From NCBI GenBank assembly GCA_903632075.3, contig CAHIKZ030001779.1:2696001-2760000 (forward strand): a DNA stretch of 64,000 nucleotides, in the 5' to 3' direction. Source of the stretch: Acanthosepion pharaonis. Its lineage: Eukaryota; Mollusca; Cephalopoda; Sepiida; Sepiidae. The notes below the pieces were generated by a model, which saw only the letters and a list, made by a program, of their open reading frames with translations, made no database searches and was not told the origin of the DNA. A program made the position numbers and the translations under genes. Shown here one piece after another: positions 58,880 to 64,000 of this stretch (position 1 is its first letter; the number at the start of each line of letters is the position of its first letter).

Positions 58880-59430
58880 TTGTCATCTATTACTGGCTCT
58901 GTCACTCTTCTGCTTTGTTTCATACATGTGGGAAGATGATTAAATTTCAAATACTAAATTTATAAGAAAAGATGTTCACTTTAACTTTGGGAGTTTTAAA
59001 AAAACTTTAAATGGTTCCACTTTCTTTCTATTACCCAGAGGTTAACCATCACAACACATCCATTTAAATTTCATTCAAATTGTATGTGCATATAGTTCAC
59101 ACATACCAATATATATTTTAAGTCAATAATTGACCTAAAAGTATTTCTACAAAATTTAAATAAACATTTTAAAAAAAATAATTCTATTTATTTTGTAAAT
59201 TTCAATAAAATCAGATAATTACAAAATTATCTGATTTTATAGGCTTTAAAAAATTAAGTTTTTTTTCTTGTCTCCAACTTTAAGCTTCTTATTGTTCAGG
59301 TACTTGCGTTATACATTAAACAAGAATTATGTACAAGCACATATAGTGTATATACTCATATATCATACAACTTTTGAAGATCTAATTTTGAAGTTAATTT
59401 GGCTAAAGTAAATGTATATACTGTTTGGTC
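58880..59430. other. AT-rich spacer with a perfect hairpin
   Basis: ATAAAATCAGATAATT and its complement form a 16-bp hairpin with loop ACAA at about 59206-59241. Nothing else recognised. Confidence 0.65.
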
Positions 59431-60022
59431 AATGGCATAGCCAGGTCCAGCAGTACACATGCTAATATTATATCTTGTGTATGATGTGATTGCCTTAAAA
59501 TTATCTTCAAAATTCAGTCTTCAATTAACCACATGAAAGTATATCTAGTACTATTGTAGTACACAGTCAGTTACTATATTTCTATTGTTGTAGTATATAT
59601 TGTTGTAGTGTATAGTGTTTCTAATACAGTGAGCACTCTATCTTAACAAAATTCTTTTAAGGAATTAAAATTTAGTACAAAGTATAATTTATTCACACAT
59701 TTATGTCTGTTTATCAAAAAATATTAATTTAAAAACTTAAAATCTTAAAAGGCATTTAAAATATTAAAACTTGTAAACAGTTTGTACAGGCAATAAAAAA
59801 TTAGCTTCATTTTTTATTTCAATTTTTATTTAGGGTCCAATGACTCACAGGAAGACTCATGACTCAAATGGTTAGGTAGACCATATACAACAATATGGTC
59901 TGCCCCAAATACTGAGGTAGACTGCATACTACAATAGCACCCTAAATCCATATAAATACATTTAGGCTGTAAGTATATTCATATATATTGTAATTTTAAT
60001 TTTCCTAGTCATGCCACTATTG
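59431..60022. mobile_element. Possible non-autonomous hAT element
   Basis: CAATGGCATAGCCAGG at the left and, inverted, CAATAGTGGCATGACTAGG at the right resemble hAT-type ends (CAGTGGCGTAGCxAGG). No clear 8-bp target duplication was seen, so this is tentative. Confidence 0.3.
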
Positions 60023-60038
60023 ATGATGCTAATGTTTT

Positions 60039-60106
60039 GGTGGTCATGTGGCCAAGTGGTTAGAATATTTCCAACCATGAGATCTGGGTTTGAATCTCAC
60101 TATGGT
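60039..60106 (+). repeat. tRNA-like SINE head
   Basis: GTGGCCAAGTGGTTAG (A box) and GGGTTTGAATCTCACT (B box) spaced as in a tRNA-derived SINE; the stems are imperfect. Tail to about 60200. Confidence 0.65.
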
Positions 60107-60579
60107 TACTCTGTGCAGGAGCTGACTTATTGATAATATCAGCCTGGGGAGATGATCCAAACATATAGCACCTTTGGAAAGAGCCTCAAAATATTACTGT
60201 GGGTTGACCCCAAATTTTTTTATTTAAATTGGGTAAACATAACTGCTTGGAAAACATTAATGGTTATGTTAAGTTACACTTAGTAAATAACTACTTTCTT
60301 ATAAACTCAAAAAAATTAAAACCTAAAAAACATACATTTCCATTTGATGATTAAACATGCATCAAGTGAAAACTGTTTTCTGGTATGGTATGATCAAATC
60401 TCTAAAACATATTTTGCATGATTGACAAAGGCAAATTAGAATATTTTTTTCTTTGATAGTTTTATTCCTGTTTTTGCATTTTTTTGTTAATAGAAATGGC
60501 TTCATGACATTTTCCACTGATCATTTTCTGTAAAAAAAAAATAACAAACTAAGATCACACACATTTTACTAAAGCTGTA

Positions 60580-60780
60580 CTTGGGAGTACAATTTTTTTT
60601 GTATTTCTTTAAGGCATGGGCTACCATGAATCCCTTCAATGAGTCTATTGAAACCTTTTCCAATCAATCCAAGGGCTCCAACTACAACTGAAATTACTGA
60701 TTTCCTCATGTGCCACATTTTTGAGATTTTGACTTCAAAATACAAGGATTTTGATAGTTTTTTGAAGATCTTCAAAGATA
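60580..60780 (-). pseudogene. LINE C-terminal fragment (R2/Dong-like motif)
   Basis: Minus strand: KIFKKLSKSLYFEVKISKMW, HMRKSVISVVVGALGLIGKG and RLIEGIHGSPCLKEIQKK. This matches the KISKYxDLxxExxKMW...xPxVVGALGxI...IQK region at the C-terminus of R2-type and related LINEs. Bounded by the (ATT)n array at 60784. Confidence 0.75.
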
Positions 60781-60783
60781 CAT

Positions 60784-60850
60784 CATTATTATTATTATTA
60801 TTATAATTATTATTATTATTATTATTATTGCTACTACTACTACTACTTTT
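60784..60850. repeat. (ATT)n-(CTA)n microsatellite
   Basis: ATT units followed by CTA units. Confidence 0.95.
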
Positions 60851-60959
60851 TTTTTATTATTATTAACCATCTAAGAAATTTTTTTTAATTTAATTACAAC
60901 TTCCAGATCAGCATTCTAAGATTGCTAGTAAGCAGTGTGGACCAAAATAGAAAACAAGT

Positions 60960-61034
60960 GTTGAGAAGAACCGAACCATCAGTCCTCTATCTGGTCTTTA
61001 CATGTCAACTGCTTTACCAATTAGGTTATAAAGG
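60960..61034 (-). repeat. tRNA-like SINE head
   Basis: The minus strand has TATAACCTAATTGGTAAAGC (A-box-like) and GATGGTTCGGTTCTTCTC (B-box-like) about 50 bases apart. No intact cloverleaf. Confidence 0.55.
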
Positions 61035-61039
61035 CTAAC

Positions 61040-63135
61040 CAGCAGCTGTCATCAAAATCTAGCCATACAGTTCACTTCATTATTTCATCGGCATCTAGTA
61101 TATAACTATGGTTATTTATATCCCATTAGTATTAGAATATTATTCAAATTCTACAATGACTATTCTTTATTCCACTTCATGCAGCTTACTCATGGTTACA
61201 GAACATTAGGAGTTGCAATATGAGACAACAAAATTGATATGAAAATAATATTAAGCAAAAATAATAATCATAATAATAATGATAAGTAAAATGATGTATG
61301 AAAATCAAATATTATTGCAACTAAATGCATTTGATAATTCTGTTGTGCTACTCAGTGAATCTATTTTCAAAAAGTGTGAAGTGATAACAAATTGAAAGCA
61401 AGGAACTTATGAAACAAGAATCGTTTTTTTTTCAATCTTTGAGCATTTTCAAGGAAAAGTAAAAGTTTTCTTGCAACTCAAGCAGCTAGTAATAGGAAAA
61501 GTGCTTGATAGATAATGACAGTATGATAATTTAAAATTGTACATTGAAAATGGCTATAGAAAATGGAGAAAAATCTAAAAGAAAAAGGACAGCAAAAGCA
61601 TCCAACCACTGTATTTCTTGATCTGCTATGAAGAGATGACATTGACCTCACAAGAGAAAGCTCACTGATTCAATTATTTTATGAGGCAGTAAGTTGATAT
61701 AAGTTTGAAGAAGTCAATAACTTCAAGCATTTCTCAGTAAATCAATAACATTTTTTCTTGATCTCTTCCTGGTACTTTGACATGAAGATGATCTAATATG
61801 ATCATTTATGTGATGGCCTTCCAATATTACCTGCACTTTTCTTTTGCCACTAAGATACTTGTTTTTTTTTTATCTTACCTTTTTATGTCCAGTTATGTTT
61901 TGATATATTAAAGACTTTTTTTTATGAATTTAACATTCAAATGTTCTTAGCAGGTTTAGCAAATTCCTGCAATATGTCAACCATAAACAAGAATGCTTGG
62001 CAAAAATGATAAAAAACAAAGTGCAAAAAAAGAAAAATAGCTGAGAAATAAAGGAACATTTCTGAAGAGATTATTTGATTTTCTCCTTTCCTCTAAGGGA
62101 AAACACAACTTGATTTGTGTTGAAAAAGTGGCATATATTAATATATTGGCTGGCATTTTTCTAAATTGGGGGAAATGCTAGAAAAGTATTTCAATTCAGA
62201 ATTTATTGTTCTTAAAAGATTTAATATCATTGCTCATTTTGATTAATAAGCAAATATAAATCAGCAAAAATACATTAATAGTTATAAATCATATGTTATG
62301 GTTATATATCGGCTGATAAATTATAAATTCTTCAGAAGACATTACTGACCTTTTAGAATCTGAAATTACACAGTTACGACTAGCAAAGCAATTTCCATTA
62401 TGTTTTCTTTAATTTCATCAATAATCCTTTTGTTTTATTAATTTTTGTAATTCTACCTTTCATTACAACAGTAAATTTTATTCATGGGTTTATCATTTAT
62501 ATGTTTGGATTTTAATAAATTAAGGACAAGAATTATTTCCAGTCAAAATGTCCTGAATATGATAGAAATAAATGTTGAAATATTAACAAGTTTTGTTTAC
62601 CTATAGCTATACTATTTAGATATATAGTATATATATTTTAATATTGTCTGTGTTTTTTTCACATTCACATCAAAGATTGTATTTTTAGTCTGCAATTAAA
62701 AGTGAGTTTCAACCAGGCATTAATCTGTCACTTATATTGTATGACATATCAACAATGTCAGAAAAATTATTAATCATAAATTCTGAGCTAAAATATTATG
62801 ATTTGAAAAATTATGCTTCCTCACTTGTGAATCAACTATTGATTACCTACAAGAATGTTTTTGAAATAATATATGCAGACACTTCAATTCAGATAAAGAT
62901 TTTCTGCTCAAGCAAATGATAATTTTCATTGATATAATAAAGAAAACAGAAATTATTCTTAGTAGCAAAAACATAATTGATGCCAATGCTGATAATTACT
63001 GTAATAATAAATAAGCCTTTCAGAAATAACAATGTAACATTAAAAGACTAAGATTCTAAGGAAACTTACATCATGATCATTGTTCCAGAAGGGACCTGGC
63101 ATATTTATAATATAATTATAGATATACATATCTAT
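61040..63135. other. AT-rich spacer
   Basis: No gene recognised; the 60-codon plus frame at 62737 has no motif. Confidence 0.5.
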
Positions 63136-63138
63136 AAT

Positions 63139-64000
63139 CATGGCTGAATCTAGGATTGCTAGCACCCTGAGTAAGCTAAATTTTGGTGTCCTTACAAGTA
63201 TAATTTTTTAATTTTCTCAAAGAGAAAAACTGAAAATGTAAAATAACAAGTTTATTACAATGTGCAGCTTAATACAAGCTAAAGGAAATATTCATTATCC
63301 TACCTAAAACATTTTTCCTAGCCATTAATTCTTCAAATCTTTTCAAAGAACTATCTATACCTATCTTCTTTACAAGATCATTTTCTATTGAGAAATAGTC
63401 AAAGAATTTAATCTGTCTTGAGTCATGGATGACTGCATGTATGTTTTTATAAGCTTAAGTTTACTAAAGCTTCTCTCTCCGGTGACCACAGTAATGGTTA
63501 CAGTAAGCATTATTCTCAATGCAAATTCACAGATTTGGGATGGCATCCTGTAATGTATTTGTGTTTATGAACCTAACAACTTTTATTGGAAGCTTTACAT
63601 CTTCATGAAATAATTCTTTTGCAATATTCAGTTCAGTCAAGAGATCATCATATCCATTAATATCACTTTTTTTGGTATCTTAATTTATCCTCCAAATATT
63701 GACATACTACTTTGAATTTATTTTTACCTTTTTTCTTTTTGTTTGGAAGATCCCAAACACATGACATAGTGGCATGATGGCTTTTTTCAGAAAATTCCTG
63801 AAATAATTTTGAAATCTGAATATCCTTTTCACATACCAAGTTTGCCAGCATATGTTGAATTGTTCTGGTTAATAACATATAAGACCAAAGACTTATTTCT
63901 GCCATTAAACATATTGCATATATATTGTTTGTACCAAAACATCTTTTTCCTATATAAAATAATTTTCAAAAACCACTGATGTGTAAATGTAATTCACTTA
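63139..64000 (-). mobile_element. hAT element, 3' part (continues towards or past the window edge)
   Basis: The end CATGGCTGAATCTAGGATTG at 63139, followed by CACCCTGAGTAAGCTAAATT, resembles the CAGGGGCGGATCTAGG...CACCCxxGGCxAGCTAA ends of a hAT family. The coding strand is minus. Confidence 0.6.
63290..63920 (-). pseudogene. hAT transposase, C-terminal dimerisation domain
   Basis: Minus strand: SHHATMSCVWDLPNKKKKGK upstream, then DLLTELNIAKELFHEDVKLP, FINTNTLQDAIPNL and, after a frameshift, TGERSFSKLKLIKTYMQSSM followed by TQDRLNSLTIS, matching the (A)xxERSFSxLKxIKTxLRSxM.xxRLxxLxIL dimerisation motif of hAT/ZMYM-type transposases. SIENDLVKKI..IDSSLKRF follows in another frame. Stops and frameshifts make it a pseudogene. 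Confidence 0.8.

Noticed and set aside
59431..60022. hAT MITE with confident boundaries
   Set aside because: Ends are similar but no 8-bp target duplication was found; kept only as a low-confidence feature.
60039..60106. Possible tRNA gene
   Set aside because: A and B boxes are present but acceptor and anticodon stems do not pair; fits a SINE head.
61040..63135. Search for Penelope, LINE or Tc1 motifs
   Set aside because: None found by eye; left as unannotated spacer.

Overview
The window reads as AT-rich, gene-poor animal DNA, most likely from a cephalopod such as an octopus. That is an inference from the very dense (TA)n and (CA)n microsatellites and from the mixture of Tc1/mariner, Penelope-like, several non-LTR retrotransposon and tRNA-like SINE families. 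I found no convincing host exon, and no rRNA or functional tRNA gene. Nearly every recognisable protein signature belongs to a decayed transposable element, and most open frames are products of simple repeats (Tyr/Ile runs from (TA)n, Lys/Glu or Phe/Leu/Ser runs from the purine tract).

Layout. 1-4 kb: AT-rich spacer, a LINE tail, a hammerhead-like motif beside (TA)n, and a CA-rich block. 4.1-5.9 kb: a DD37D mariner split by a SINE-like element with a 12-bp target-site duplication. 6-10 kb: remnants of at least three LINE/Tc1 elements. 10.5-11.4 kb: a purine-strand tract. 16.2-20.7 kb: a LINE with two C-terminal zinc fingers, a Tc1 deletion derivative with near-perfect TIRs, direct repeats, a LINE tail and a Tc1 fragment. 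22-26 kb: LINE, a foldback element, a Penelope-type tandem/inverted repeat and a Tc1 3' end. 26-36 kb: LINE RT pieces, a second SINE-like copy, a Tc1 pseudogene and a longer LINE RT pseudogene. 37.0-39.0 kb: a Tc1-like element with TIRs of 140-170 bp whose N-terminal coding half is occupied by a gypsy-type retropepsin fragment. 39-43.8 kb: a hammerhead-like hairpin, a Penelope GIY-YIG domain, a second DD37D mariner and long (TA)n arrays. 44-47.4 kb: LINE endonuclease domain, tRNA-like SINE, third SINE-like copy with its own 12-bp TSD. 49.4 kb: a complete hammerhead ribozyme fold. 50.8-52.1 kb: two Penelope RT fragments in opposite orientation. 53.9-58.9 kb: two further mariners, one carrying an unidentified ~0.88-kb insert. 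59-64 kb: SINEs, an R2-like LINE fragment and a hAT transposase end.

The most interesting signal is recurrent: sequences with hammerhead geometry (CUGANGA box, GAAA, short stem III, UH cleavage site) lie next to (TA)n arrays at several independent loci (2.2, 23.7, 24.6/25.2, 39.2, 43.25 and 49.4 kb). The 49.4-kb copy is intact on paper. Published work ties hammerheads to Penelope-like elements and to small non-autonomous retrozymes, and Penelope RT and GIY-YIG coding remnants lie in the same window. The link between these repeats and that machinery is my inference. All element assignments come from reading motifs by eye; no database search was run.
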